The translations under genes and the position numbers were made by a program. Source: Torreya grandis (lineage: Eukaryota > Streptophyta > Pinopsida > Cupressales > Taxaceae). Taken from it: a stretch of 64,000 bases of DNA. The notes beneath the pieces are model-generated. The model was given only the letters and a program-made list of their open reading frames with translations, was not told where the DNA came from and made no database searches. Positions 23,979 to 35,559 of this stretch are shown in pieces (within the stretch, counting starts at the first letter, position 1; each line of letters starts with the position of its first letter). The DNA is taken from assembly GCA_037957365.1 (NCBI GenBank), contig JARHVA010002371.1, forward strand, positions 1,805,001 to 1,869,000, given 5' to 3'.

Positions 23979-24502
23979 AGAACCCAAATACTATAAAGAT
24001 AATAAAATACAAATAGAAAAAAATTACAAAACAATAACTTGTATTGATTCATATTGAATGATTTAAATAATTAAAAACCTTGCACAAATAAGCCTCAACT
24101 CATAATTGTAATTGACATGCAAAATTTGGAACTCTAATAAATAATAAAATTTGATGTACTCTTTTTTATAAGTTTTGCATGTAAGAATGCAAAAATCTCA
24201 AAAAATAAATTAAACACTAAAATTAACATATTGAATGAATATAAACTAAATTTCAAGTTAGGTTACAAAAATAGACAATTTCTAAAATTAAAAAAATACC
24301 AAAAATAATGTTAAACTGCAATTTTAGACCCTCAGATGGTAACGTATGGCCTCTAAAAATATCAAAAATATCTATAACTAAATAGGCCGGGTTATGACTA
24401 CACTAAACTTTTTAGTTCTATTTTTTTTGGCATGAACACGTGCTCAAATAGATCCACGGATCAAAATTTATGGCCTCCAAAATTTTGGCCTCTTTTTATA
24501 AA
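23979..24502 (-). repeat. 5' LTR of the gypsy element
   Basis: Matches 5289-5834 with many substitutions and small indels, so the insertion is old. The shared block starts at the AACCCAAATACTAT side and ends at GGCCTCTTTTTATA. The terminal bases have drifted, so the edges are approximate. Confidence 0.75.
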
Positions 24503-25429
24503 TTAATACACCCTAACTCTCATTTAGAATGTTGCCCTCTAAACCTCATAAGATTTAAATCAATATAATTAAAACCTATATAATCTCATAATGCATTTTT
24601 TTTTCTTTAATTACTTATTTTAGATACTTACTATCTTATCTATAACTTAATTTCCATAGTTATTATCAAGCTTAGAGTTCAATATTTTTAGTTCTAGTTT
24701 AAACTTATATGTTTTTATCTACTTTATGTGGCATATTTTTATTTATTTTTACTTTGTGTAATGTCCTCTAGTTTGTTTTCATAATATGATATTTATATCA
24801 TTAATTAAAAACCTAGCAATTCGTTTAAATGCACCTAAAATGAGGTAAAAAGGCTCTTCTCAGATTTTTTAAGATCCAAGCCCAATTTCCTCTAGCTTAA
24901 CAACAAAATAGAGGAAATCATTTCAGCTTTAACATATCAAAATCAACATGTTATCCAACAACTATCCTGCATGTAGTTGTTTGTAGCCTTAAATAAGTGT
25001 AGCCTATTAATACTTTTAAAAATGTCAATTATTTCTATGGGAATTTTGATTTTGGGAGCTATACTTTTTCCAGTTATTAATACATTAAATGTTTCCTAAG
25101 TTGGTTATTATAGATCAGATGATCATAGTTATGAGTTAACTAGTAGAGTAAGTATTCAATTGGTATATAGTACTACGGATTGAGGAGTGTTTATTTCATT
25201 AACATATGTCCTTTTTTTGTTAGTGTCTCATTTACTCCTTTTTATCCAACTAACATTCACAAGATCAAAAGTGTTCTATGCAAGAACAACTATTTAAAAT
25301 AAGGGTTTCTTCATTAAATATGTGAAATATCCATTCCATTTTTTATGTTGGATTTTTTACTATAAATATTGATTAAAAAAATACTATTTTATTTATCTGC
25401 ATCTCCTCAAACAAGGAAAAGTTCAAGGA
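24503..25429. other. Spacer containing a short hydrophobic coding relic
   Basis: Mostly AT-rich DNA. From 25022 to 25291 the plus strand reads a coherent 90-codon frame from ATG to TAA with only two internal stops. It is strongly hydrophobic, with a long membrane-like segment near each end and a polar middle (GYYRSDDHSYELTSR). This resembles a fragment of a membrane protein, perhaps an exon of a captured host gene. I do not recognise the family. Confidence 0.35.
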
Positions 25430-26120
25430 CCATATTCAACATGAGATACACATGTTTAATTTTCTTAATGCATTTGATTCTATTATTATGATGCACATGG
25501 CAGAGAAAGACTCATGTCTAACAAGATGTAGGCATTCACTAGTAACAAAAATTACAACACTCTTGAACCATCATTTTCCCTACTAACCAAGTTGATTCCT
25601 TAATAGATTGAAGAAAAATGGCAAAAGGATTATGTTTTATCTATGATAGAAAATATATTTTAGGATAGAAAAGAAGTTATTCTACATTGAGGGTGACAAT
25701 GAAGAAGAAGATGATGAAAAGAAGGTAGAGGTTGTTGATGACCTAGAAGAGGAGGTTTTACTTTCATGTATTATCACCTCAAAAACCCTCATTATAATGG
25801 GTTTCCTAAAAAATAGAAAGTGACAATAATGATTGACTCGGGAAGTATTCACAACTTCATCAACCATAAGTTGATGACATGTTAGAACTGTTTCATTTAT
25901 CTAGCTCCAATGTTTCAAGTTATGAGTATAGATTGGGTTATAATCAAATGTTCAAGGAAATTCCATAGTATTAAACTCACCATGGGAGACTACCTTCTAT
26001 ATTTTGATATTTTTCCATTCGTATGATCAAAATAAACATTATAGGATTCCAATGGCTCATTGCCTTGGGGATTATTGAGTTGAACTTCTAAGATATGTTC
26101 AACCATTTTTATTTAAAGGG
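25430..26120 (+). pseudogene. Gypsy (chromovirus) gag end and protease
   Basis: The plus strand shows a gag zinc-binding relic near 25613-25672 (KGLCFIYDRKY, one Cys lost), then an acidic linker (EEEDDEKK). A retropepsin follows with MIDSGSIHNFINHKLM near 25827-25875 and a downstream ALGIIELNF segment near 26063-26090, typical of the end of gypsy protease. There are frame changes and stops. It is continuous in order with the RT at 26.4 kb. No LTR or primer site was recognised upstream. Confidence 0.8.
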
Positions 26121-26339
26121 TAGTAAATTTGAGCTACAAGGGTTGTGTGTAAAGTATCCATCGATGGTAATCTCTCTTCAAGTGCAAAAGATGCTTAAAA
26201 ATTATATGGATGGGTTTGTGGAATAATTATTTTTATTAAAAGCACAATAGTTAAAACTTCCTACATTATTATATTAGTAGCAAATTATAGATGGGCACTT
26301 GGTAGTTTTTGGGGGGTATATGAAAAATTATTGCTTCCC

Positions 26340-27640
26340 AAAATATATCATGATCATGCCATTCATCTACTATCACTGAGACAAACACCCAACATCAGAC
26401 CTTACAGGTACCCTATATGCTAAAAAGTGAAAGTGAGAATTTGGTATAAGAGATGTTAGAAGCATGTATTATCTATCAAAGGCAAAGCTATTATTCCTTT
26501 ATAGTGGTGATGGTATATAAGAAGGATGCAACTTGGCACATATGTCTAGATTATAGAGAACTCAACAAGTCCACTATCAAAGATATGTTCCCAATTTTAG
26601 TAATTGATGATTTGCTAGATGAGTTACAGGGTGTTGCTTATTTTACCAAAATTTATCTTCACTCTTAGTATTATCATATCAAAATCAAATATGATGATGT
26701 TCACTAAAAAACTTTCAAAACCCAATAGGGCACTATGAATTTATGGTGATGTTCTTTTCTCTCAAAAATTTACCTACTACATTTCTACTTTCAATGACCT
26801 TATCTTTAGGCCATTTCTATAAATGTTTGTCTTAGTTTTCTCTGTTGATATCTTAATATATAGTAAATCATGGGATAAGGACTTTTTCATATGCATGGGG
26901 TTTTGGAAACTCTTGAATAACATAAAAGTTATGCCAAGTCTTTCAAGTGTGCTTATGGAGTAAATAAGGTAGAGTACTTGGGTCACATTCTATCAGAGGA
27001 AGGCATCAAGGTGGACCCTCATAAGATTAAGACCATGATAAAATGAAAATTACCTCATACGCTTAATGACTTATGGGGTTTATTAGGACTTAAAGGTTAT
27101 TATCACCAATTTGTAAAAAATTATGGTAGCATAGCAAGACCACTCACAACTTTGTTTAAGGACTCCTTCCATTGGAGTGAGGCAGCCACAAGGGAATTTA
27201 AGAAGCCAGAAGAAGTTATGTCGACCACACATGTTCTCACTAATCTGTATTTTTACAAAATATTCATTGTGGAATGTGATGCTTTAGGGTATGGCATGGG
27301 TGTTGCACTCATATAATAAGGAAGACATGTTGTATTTGAGAGTTTCCAACTCAAAGGTAAGAATTTGTTGAATCCCATTTATAATAAAGATGGTTAGCCT
27401 TCATGCGGTTAAATAATAAAGATCATATCTAATGGAAAGACAATTTAAGGTAATATAGATCATGATAGTCTAAAATAGTTTTTAGAATAATGGTTTTTAT
27501 TAAATGAACATGAAAAATGGTTCGCAAAGACATTGAGGTATGACTTCAAAATCATGTATGAGAAAGGGAAGGATAATGTCATCTTTGATGTATTATCTAG
27601 GAGGGATGAGTATAGAAAAGAATTATTCTATGCCTTATCT
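26340..27640 (+). pseudogene. Gypsy (chromovirus) RT and RNase H
   Basis: The longest open piece is 26453-26668, with LDYRELNKSTIKDMFPI and a following DELQGVAYFTKI, core RT motifs of Ty3-gypsy. The rest of RT follows in several frames to about 27130. RNase H begins near 27250 with VECDALGYGMGV, and GKDNVIFDVLSRR lies near 27565-27603. The catalytic YxDD box falls in a damaged stretch near 26830. Many stops; non-functional. Confidence 0.85.
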
Positions 27641-28650
27641 ATATTTTAGGTTTCTCAAGTGGATGAGACATGATCAAAATGGAAGAATGACAAAGATACA
27701 CAAAATATGATTAAGAAGATCCGACAAAATTTGAGGCCTATCAAAAAAATTTATGTGTAAAGAGAATTCGCTATGGTATAAGGATAAGTTTTACCTTTTC
27801 AATAAATCAAACCTGAAGCATAAGGTTCTTCTAGAGCTCCATACTTCTTCAATAGGTGGGAATTCAAGCTTATTAAAGACTAATCATTGAATCAAGAAGG
27901 ATTTTTTTGGGGAAGGGCTCAAAGGAAAAGTACAAAAAATTATGGTAGAGTGTATGTTGTGTTAACAAAACAAGGGTGAGATAATTAATACCCTCATATT
28001 TTGAAACCTCTATCTATTCCTAGCCAGTGGTGGGAGGAGGTTTACATGAATCTCATTACAGGATTGGAAAAATGTCACCATGTTTATTTTGGATAAAATT
28101 ACAAAATATGCCCATTTTTTTGCATTGTCACATTTATTTCTATCAATTACAATAGAAATATCATTTATGGAGACTAATAAAAAGCTACATGGACCCAAAA
28201 TATCATTTTAAGTGATCATGATCCTATATGTACCAATAAATTTTAAACTGAGTTATTATTAGGTTTGGGTACTTAGTGGACATAACTCCTCTTATCATCC
28301 CCAATCTGATGGCAAAAATGATATTTTCAATAAATTTGTGAAGAGTGTCTCTATTTTTTTTATTCTAATAAATAAGAGAGATGGGTTTATCATTTTCAAT
28401 AATAGAATGTTGGTATAAAACTTCTTTCCATAACTCATCCAAAATGTCTCCATTTTTTGCATCGTATGGGTATTATCCACCACCAATGATTTCAATATTT
28501 AAGGTAAAACAATTGAAAAACACATTAAACACCAAAATAGGTCCTATGTAGTCTTATAAAGAACTTGGAAATGGTGAAAACTAATTGAAATAAAAAATTG
28601 AGCAGTTTTGTAATTAAAAAAACTAACGTTGAAGAATAGGTTTTTGTGTG
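27641..28650 (+). pseudogene. Gypsy (chromovirus) integrase
   Basis: An N-terminal zinc-binding region lies near 27840-27985 (GGNSSLLKTNH, then KKDFFGEGLKGKVQK and CMLC, stop, QNKGE). The catalytic core follows with DKITKYAHFFALSH near 28095-28135 and SSYHPQSDGKNDIFNK near 28285-28335, the region of the last acidic residue. The order matches chromovirus integrase. Stops and frameshifts are frequent. It continues into a chromodomain-type tail. Confidence 0.85.
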
Positions 28651-28990
28651 ATTGCAACCATATAAGAAAATTTCCTTGAAATAATAGAAGAAGCATAAAA
28701 AACTTTCACCTAAATATTATGGACCTTATCGAATCTTGAATAGGATTATAAGTGTGGCATACAAACATGAGTTTCTTCTATTGGTGAAAATACATCCAAT
28801 TTTCCATGTTTTCTACTTGAATAAAGTCATTAGACAATGAATTTCATTGCAGACTGAGTTACCAAAATATGATGAGGAGGGTAAAATAATTTTTAAGCCT
28901 TCGGAAATTTTGAAAACACACATTAATAAGCTAAGACAAGGGTGCTTAGAGAGTATTTAGTTAATTGGAAGAGTCTGCCTAGTAATACTA
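28651..28990 (+). pseudogene. Integrase tail and chromodomain relic
   Basis: The plus strand reads KLSPKYYGPYRILNRI, HPIFHVFYLNKVI, then DEEGKIIFKPSEILKTHI and KLRQGCLESI, the classic junction between integrase C-terminus and chromodomain in plant chromoviruses. Chromodomains bind methylated histone H3 and steer integration to heterochromatin. The aromatic-cage half of the domain is damaged, and the frame ends near a poly-T run at 29028-29040. No 3' LTR was recognised beyond it. Confidence 0.8.
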
Positions 28991-31589
28991 GTAGATTTTC
29001 CTAAAATTATGAAAAAAATTGTATCAATTTTTTTTTTTTTTCAAATTTTTGATGTAGGTTTGTGTTAGAATTTTTGCCTAACTTAAAATACATTATAGTT
29101 TTGACACAACATGTGCTAGGACACAACTATCACTAAAATTGGTGAGAAAAAAGGGTCCAAATTTTATTTGATGATGTATACTGCATCAAACTTTGTGTCA
29201 ACGATGTGGGATTGCTTTTTTGACCTTTTTGTTTACCTCAAAAAAATGTATTTTTAATTATTGAATTTTTATTTATTAAATAAAATGTATATTTTACATT
29301 ACAAAATTGATGGAATTTCAATTTATATCATGAAAATATAGTTGAATATATGGTCTAAAATATTCACATTTGAATAAAATTGAAAGTTAAGCTTGTCTCC
29401 ATTCTAAAAAAAATAACCTTAATATTAAAATTCAGGTTAATTAAAATAAAATAAAAAAATCTCCCTCCATTTAAAATATTTTTTGTTCATTCAATGGACT
29501 TCAAAATATATGTGAAAATATTCCATTGAAGTTAATGCTAGTTCTTTTGACAACACACTTATGGGAAGGGGAAAATAATGGAAAAAGGAAAAGAATCAAA
29601 CTATGATTGCATGTTTGAACCTCTAATATTTGTACATAAAAATTATGAAATTGGGTTGAAGTAATTATAGTTAAAAGTAAAACTAAGGGTTGGAACTTAG
29701 ATTTATACTAGAGAAGAAACTTTATTTTGACATATAAATTAAATTATAACATTTGACCACATAAATATTATTTGGAGCTATTTTTTTAATGGAAATATGT
29801 TATAAATTTATAGTACAGAATTTTTTTTATTTTCAATTTTTGTCTTCATAATCAAAACTATCATCATATATTACCATAATATTTTATTTCAAAACCTGAA
29901 AAAACATATATACATTGAATAAGAAATTTATATACCCCACTATTTTAAGTTATTTTGGATATAGGTGATCTAAAGAAGTATAAAACTATTAAAATTCATA
30001 TTGCATAAAATATGTCAATTACCCTATAAATTTGAATGCTAATAGATGATTAATTGCACTTACTAAATATATAAATGACTAAGGAAAAGGGAACTTAGCT
30101 ATTATACTATTATGTTTTCTCAATGTCTTTGCATAATCAACTAAAATGATTTGAAATGGATCTATGATTGCTTAGCTTAGGAGATTAATTGTTAAAAACA
30201 TTTAGGATGTTTTCAGTAAAGTATTAGACACTTGTGACAACTGGATATGTCCACTATCTATCATAAATATCCTTGTGTAATTTACTTATCTATTTTTCCA
30301 TGATTTTTTGTCCATGTTTGTCTAAATGATTAATGCACAATATCTTCCTCTTAATTTTGTGTGTAGATTTTGATTTTCTCCTCCCTTGCCTTGAAACCCT
30401 AGTTCCACTTTCAACACTTACATGTTATGAAAAAGGTGTTAATAAGATGGTTTGGACAACCCTAACCACATACTGCTAAGTGGTTTATCATTACCTACAT
30501 TTCAATACTCTGAAAAGGGCTCATACCACACATGGTTCTCCTACCTATGTGTGTGTGCGTTCAATAGTGTTTTGTTATAATGTAATGCATATATTTAGAT
30601 TTTGACACTTAAAAAAATGTAACTTTGACATTGAAATTAGTGTTTATACTTTGATTTTAGATTATTCATTTGAGGGGTTTTCATATTTAGATGTTTTTGG
30701 ATAGCTCCTTAAGGATGTGCAAATAGATTTTTAAATGTGCAAGTGAATGTTTGATTTCTTATAGATTAAAATGGAATTAGATTTGATGTGTATATATGGA
30801 TTAATATGGGTAATTTTACATGTAGTCTTTCCCAAGGGAGGGATTTTAATTTAAAAGTTATTTATTTGAGGAAACTAGAACATTGTCGGTGAAGGCAAAC
30901 ACTATAGTAACTAGCAATGTCTGAATATTATTGACACTATCCAAGAAGGAATAAATAGTGATATGAAATATGGTGATCATCTACTTAAGATAATAGATCA
31001 TTAAGACACAAACTAAGGATACCATGTATATGAATGATATAAATTGAGTTGGCCAAGTTCATTGATATAAAAATAGATGGGAAATAATGTGATCAAAAGT
31101 CAAATGTGTGCACACAAGTCATGTATGTCAAAACTAATGTTACTAATTTTCTAATACCAAATTTATGTATCTACAACAATAAAACTAAAAATAATTGTAT
31201 AAACAACAACACAACAACAAATGCATACCACTTTCATTATAGAATTAAATGGGAAACTTTGAAAATAAGCCATGTATTCAATGATAAAATAGTGTTAAAA
31301 TGATTAAAATTTTATTTACCTATAAAGCAATTTATATGATAAAAATATAAGAATCCATTATGATTGTTTACAAAACTAAAATATTACATGTTACTTGTAT
31401 CATTATGGTCATTGTTGTTTCGATTATAAAATACCCTTTGCCAACTATGAACACTCTTGTAAACATTCTACACCAACCAAAATTACACAAGCCTTTGGAT
31501 TTTGAGAAGTTAAGGTTCATGAATGGTTTTTACCTATACCAATATTTTTTTAATGATTCCATTTGGGAGTCAATTCTTCCAAAATATTT
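28991..31589. other. AT-rich spacer, no gene seen
   Basis: 2.6 kb of AT-rich sequence with short random frames. The plus-strand frames at 31106-31303 and 31360-31602 have no recognised domain and the composition of non-coding DNA. No second copy of any LTR in the window was found here. Confidence 0.55.
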
Positions 31590-32390
31590 AATCATTAATT
31601 GAACCATTTATTCGATTGGATCAATCAGGGATGTAGATTGGGCCAATTTATGCCCCAAGAATATAGTTGTAACTAAATGATGTGATTTGGGGCTCAATTT
31701 ACCCCAAATATTTCATTTTTGATAAAAATATTAGTCAATTAAATCAATTAGGGATGTGAATTTGGTCAATTTGAGCCCTTTGAATGTAGTTACAGCTAAA
31801 TAATGTGATTTCGTGCCTCAAATCACCCTGATTTTGTCATAAATTGAAAAAAATAGTCAATTGGATAAATTAAGGATGTAGATTGGGCCAATTTATGGTG
31901 TATAAATGTAGTTAAAAATAACACATGATTTAGGGCTCAATTATCCCTAATTTCATCATTAATCTAACTAATTAATTGATCGGATCAATCAGGGATGCAT
32001 ATTGGGCCAATTTGAGCCTTGTGAATGTAGTTACGATTAAATGATATATTTTGGGATTAATTTTACCCTGAATTCATCATTTATAAAATTAATTAGTTCA
32101 TTAGATTAATCAAGGAGGAATATTGGGCCAATTTGAGATTTATGAACACAGTTGAGACTAAATAATGCAATTTGAGGCTCAGTTCACACCAAATTTGTCA
32201 CTGATCAGACCAATTAGTTGACTAGATTAATCAAGGTTATATATTGGGATTATTTGTGACATGTGAAAATAATACCAAATTAAAAAAATATTTGGAACTC
32301 AATTTTACCTAATTTTGTCTATTGTCAAACCATTTGGTCAATTAGGTGAATCAGTGTTATATTGTTAGCTTATAGAGTGTATTGGGATAT
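31590..32390 (+). repeat. Tandem array of about seven 120-bp repeats
   Basis: A phrase like GGATGTAGATTGGGCCAATTT recurs near 31631, 31754, 31875, 31995, 32115, 32236 and, weakly, 32356, a spacing of 120-123 bp. The rest of each monomer also aligns (AATGTAGTTA..TAAATGATGTGATTTGGGGCTCAATT). Copies are diverged from each other, so the array is old. It ends just upstream of a TATA box and an LTR-end/primer-site structure, so it may be U3 of an LTR. Confidence 0.85.
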
Positions 32391-32683
32391 GTGTGGTTAA
32401 ATTTTGGGTATCATAACTTTTGATTAAGTCATATGATCATTTAAATAACTTCATACCAATAGTAGGTTTAGCCTAAGGTTTTTGTTTATCATAAATTGGC
32501 TATATATAGGAGGTAGTGTTTAATATTTGATCATTATATTGAAAATTATATTCTTATTATAAGGTTACAGAGGTTTCTCCCTTGAAGTGGCATTATCAAG
32601 TTATTTATTATTTTGATTTTATGTAAAGAATATTATGTTGTATTAATATGATATTACTTTAGTGGTGTAATAATTTAATTATA
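32391..32683 (+). promoter_or_regulatory. Putative LTR promoter and R/U5 region
   Basis: A TATA-type sequence (GCTATATATAGGAGG) lies near 32499-32513, downstream of the 120-bp repeats. About 170 bp of T-rich sequence follow to 32683, directly before a primer-site-like sequence. This is the layout of U3 promoter, R and U5 in a plus-strand LTR retrotransposon. The terminal bases read ATA rather than the usual ACA. No partner LTR was found downstream. Confidence 0.5.
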
Positions 32684-32685
32684 AG

Positions 32686-32697
32686 TGGTATAAGAGC
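32686..32697 (+). other. Primer-binding-site-like sequence (TGGTATAAGAGC)
   Basis: One base different from the TGGTATCAGAGC initiator Met-tRNA site, with the same AG spacer seen in the copia elements here. It supports an LTR end at about 32683. Confidence 0.6.
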
Positions 32698-35559
32698 TTT
32701 GGTTTGCGAAACAGTGTGGTTGAAACCCTAATTTTAAAAAACACCTATATTTCACAAATTATTTCAAATTTCTATACATTTTCACTATAATTAGAGAATA
32801 ATACAAGGAAGTTAAATAAAATATTTAAGGTATTTTTTGGGCCAACATACCCCAATTTTTGAAAATTGGGACCCTTGAGAAACCCTCAGATTGAACATGA
32901 AAATATGGCATGATAAGATCATTTGTAGAATTTGAAGATCATCCACTTTATCAAAAGAAAGATTACTTAGTTATATTTTGCTTTAATTTTGACTTAAAAT
33001 GCTAATAAATGGTCTTCATTGATTTTAGTTATAGGTTATATGGTGTTTGTTCCTAAGAAATTCATGTCCCTAAACCCTAGTAAAACCCACAGTTCAAATT
33101 TGAATACTGGCGGGAACCTTTTAAAAATCCATTTTGGACCTAAGTATAAAACTCATGTTTTAAGCTTAGTCAAGTTTTTTAACATGACTAAAACTTAGCC
33201 TAATATGCTTGGTCCCCTTTTTTATTTCCCCCTTTAAAGTTCCTTGTACACCTAACTAATATTCATTCTATAGGGTCCTTTTAATATTTCCTAACTTATC
33301 CTAATGTTTTAATCTTAAGGCCCTGACGTATTTATTAATACAATCGAGACCTTAGTCTTAACACCTTAACATAAGTATTCTATATCACCATAGTCCTAAC
33401 TTAACTTCCTTGCATCTTATAGGATCCAATGACCCTCACTTTATAACAGTATTTGATTCTATCGAGTGAGAAAGGCCTAAGCATAGACTTAAAGGACATG
33501 CAACTCAGATGATCTAATAGATCACGCTTCCTCATGGCCTTTCAATTGAATGGCATACAAAAATCCTAATGTAATCCCATAAATAGTCCCTTAGACCAAT
33601 CATGTTCAAGTTCCCAAATCATGATCAATGATTCTTAATCCATTGTGAAGACCTAATCAAACATACCAAGGCACGATTGAAAAGTCAAAGGATTATGGAA
33701 GGCCCATAGGATCAACATGTGACACCCTTACATTTGATGATCAAAGGAAAATGGGTCCCACCTAACTAAGTAGCCAATCATGAACAATCTCTCAAATCAT
33801 GATCTTATGGCTATTGTTTTGTTACCAATTTTGATCCTATAGAGTGAATTAAGCCCAAGATCTTGGGAATCTCAGGGGAGGTGCCAAGTGGTATTCTTGC
33901 ATTAGGTCATAAGAATTTGTTGAGCTTAAAATTGACATTCGTGTGACTGCCATTCGACATTTTCAAGGATATATTTAACATCTATGCGACCATAAAATTA
34001 AAACCCATCAAATTAAAATATTCACAAGATTAAAATTGATGTTCATGTGATCATCATTTGACACTCACGAGGATGTATTTGATGTCCTCGAGACCGTCAA
34101 ATTTAAGATAATGAATTATTATACTCAAGATCAAAATACACTCCAAAATCTTGCTGGAAGGCTCAAAAATTACTTTACAATCCAAGGGAAGTGCTCGAAA
34201 GATGCTCAAACATTATAAGTATTCAATCTATAAAGATAGAAATGATCTTATGGTCAAAGTATATGCAAAATGAATTTAGTCTATGCCTATATCTTAAGGT
34301 CCCCATTGCATGTTGTTTAAATGTCATGAACCTTAGGCTAAAAAATTATGCTAAGTCTCATTTTAAAAGGTCTTTGAAAATGTAGAACTTAGGCTAAATA
34401 CATCTAACCAAAGGTTTTCATGTATTTGTTAATACATCAAAATCTTATCTAATGTTATAACATTATATCTTTTTTAACCCTTTTTTAGCATGATTTATAA
34501 GGCTTGGCATAAATATTTTAGCCTATAATATACATTGTTTTTAGTAAACACAACACAAACTTTGGCCTAAAATACTTAACCTTTCTCCTCTTTGTATGAT
34601 TCAGAAAACTTAGATGTAAATCCCTTAGCCTAAGGTTTGCTTCATGCTTAATAAACACGTAATAAACCTTAGCCTAAGGAATTTAAGTCTAAGTCCCACT
34701 TTAATAATGTGCTAAATTAAAGTTTGAGCATCTTTACAGATCGATGACTCGTGCTTCATAATCATAGGATGATCTAATGGCATGAAAGCCCTGAAGACAT
34801 TTTAATGAATCCCCAAGAGCCCACAAGCTCGATGCATGGTAAAAATACATTCAAAGCAAGACTGACATTTGATCTGATAGTTTGCACTTTGTCATTGAAA
34901 GATAATCCAATGACATGAAGGAAAGGCCCACAAGCTATCCACGTGGACAATGCTCATTCAATAAATGACCGACATAGGATTAAAAACATGGGAAGGCACA
35001 CAAAGATGCCAAGTGTCACAACCATGGGGATTGGAATATAAATGAGACAATCACAAGCAAGGGCCTAGATTACAATAAATGGCTCATGCTAATCTAGGAT
35101 TTTAATCTGATGATTTAAAATAAAAGAAGGTATTTTGAATACCAATGGCTAGTGCTCAAAGGCATTTATGAAAAATGTTGTGAAAGGTTTAGACCAATGC
35201 CACATATGCACCATACAAGTAGAAAAAGACAAAACAAAAGATCTTATTGGCCTAAAAATGCAAAGGTATAAAGGCAAAGGTCCAAATAAAATCCAAGACA
35301 CATATAAGCCAGAGTCTAGATATATCCTACCATTAAAGCTCTAAAACCCTAAACCCTGCATAAAAGTGACCCAAATAAACATAATTGGTTACAGTTTGAT
35401 CCAAAGAGAGCTTGATTGTGTTTTTAAGTGCAAAATAGATTTCATAGAGACCATTTTATATCTGAGGTAAACAATTTGCACAAGTAAAAACCATGGTAGC
35501 TTGCAAGTAATAGCTAAAATAAGAGACAACTTTACTTGTCCACAGATAATGAAGGATCT
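32698..35559. other. Non-coding stretch, possibly leader of an LTR element
   Basis: No domain-bearing frame. Around 33925-34115 there is a two-copy repeat of roughly 105 bp (AAAATTGACATTCGTGTGA and AAAATTGATGTTCATGTGA). If the primer site at 32686 is real, this could be the 5' leader of the element whose coding relic begins near 35.56 kb. That link is inference. Confidence 0.4.

Larger units (their letters stand above)
5289..24502 (-). mobile_element. Ty3-gypsy LTR retrotransposon, split by two nested insertions
   Basis: A minus-strand gypsy element lies between related terminal repeats at 5289-5834 and 23979-24502. The order of domains from right to left is primer site, gag with zinc knuckle, protease, RT, RNase H, integrase and a C-terminal tail, as in Ty3-gypsy (Metaviridae-type) elements. 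Two other elements interrupt it at 7666-10481 and 10568-21240. Subtracting them leaves about 5.7 kb, a normal length for the class. All domains carry stops or frameshifts, so it is a dead copy. No convincing target-site duplication was seen, because the outer LTR edges have drifted. Confidence 0.85.

Noticed and set aside
25430..28990. LTRs for the plus-strand chromovirus
   Set aside because: Comparison by eye of 24.5-25.4 kb with 29.0-31.5 kb found no shared terminal block and no primer site, so no full element is called.
35338..35360. Telomere-like CCCTAAA motifs
   Set aside because: Only two adjacent units occur, which is expected by chance and not an interstitial telomere array.
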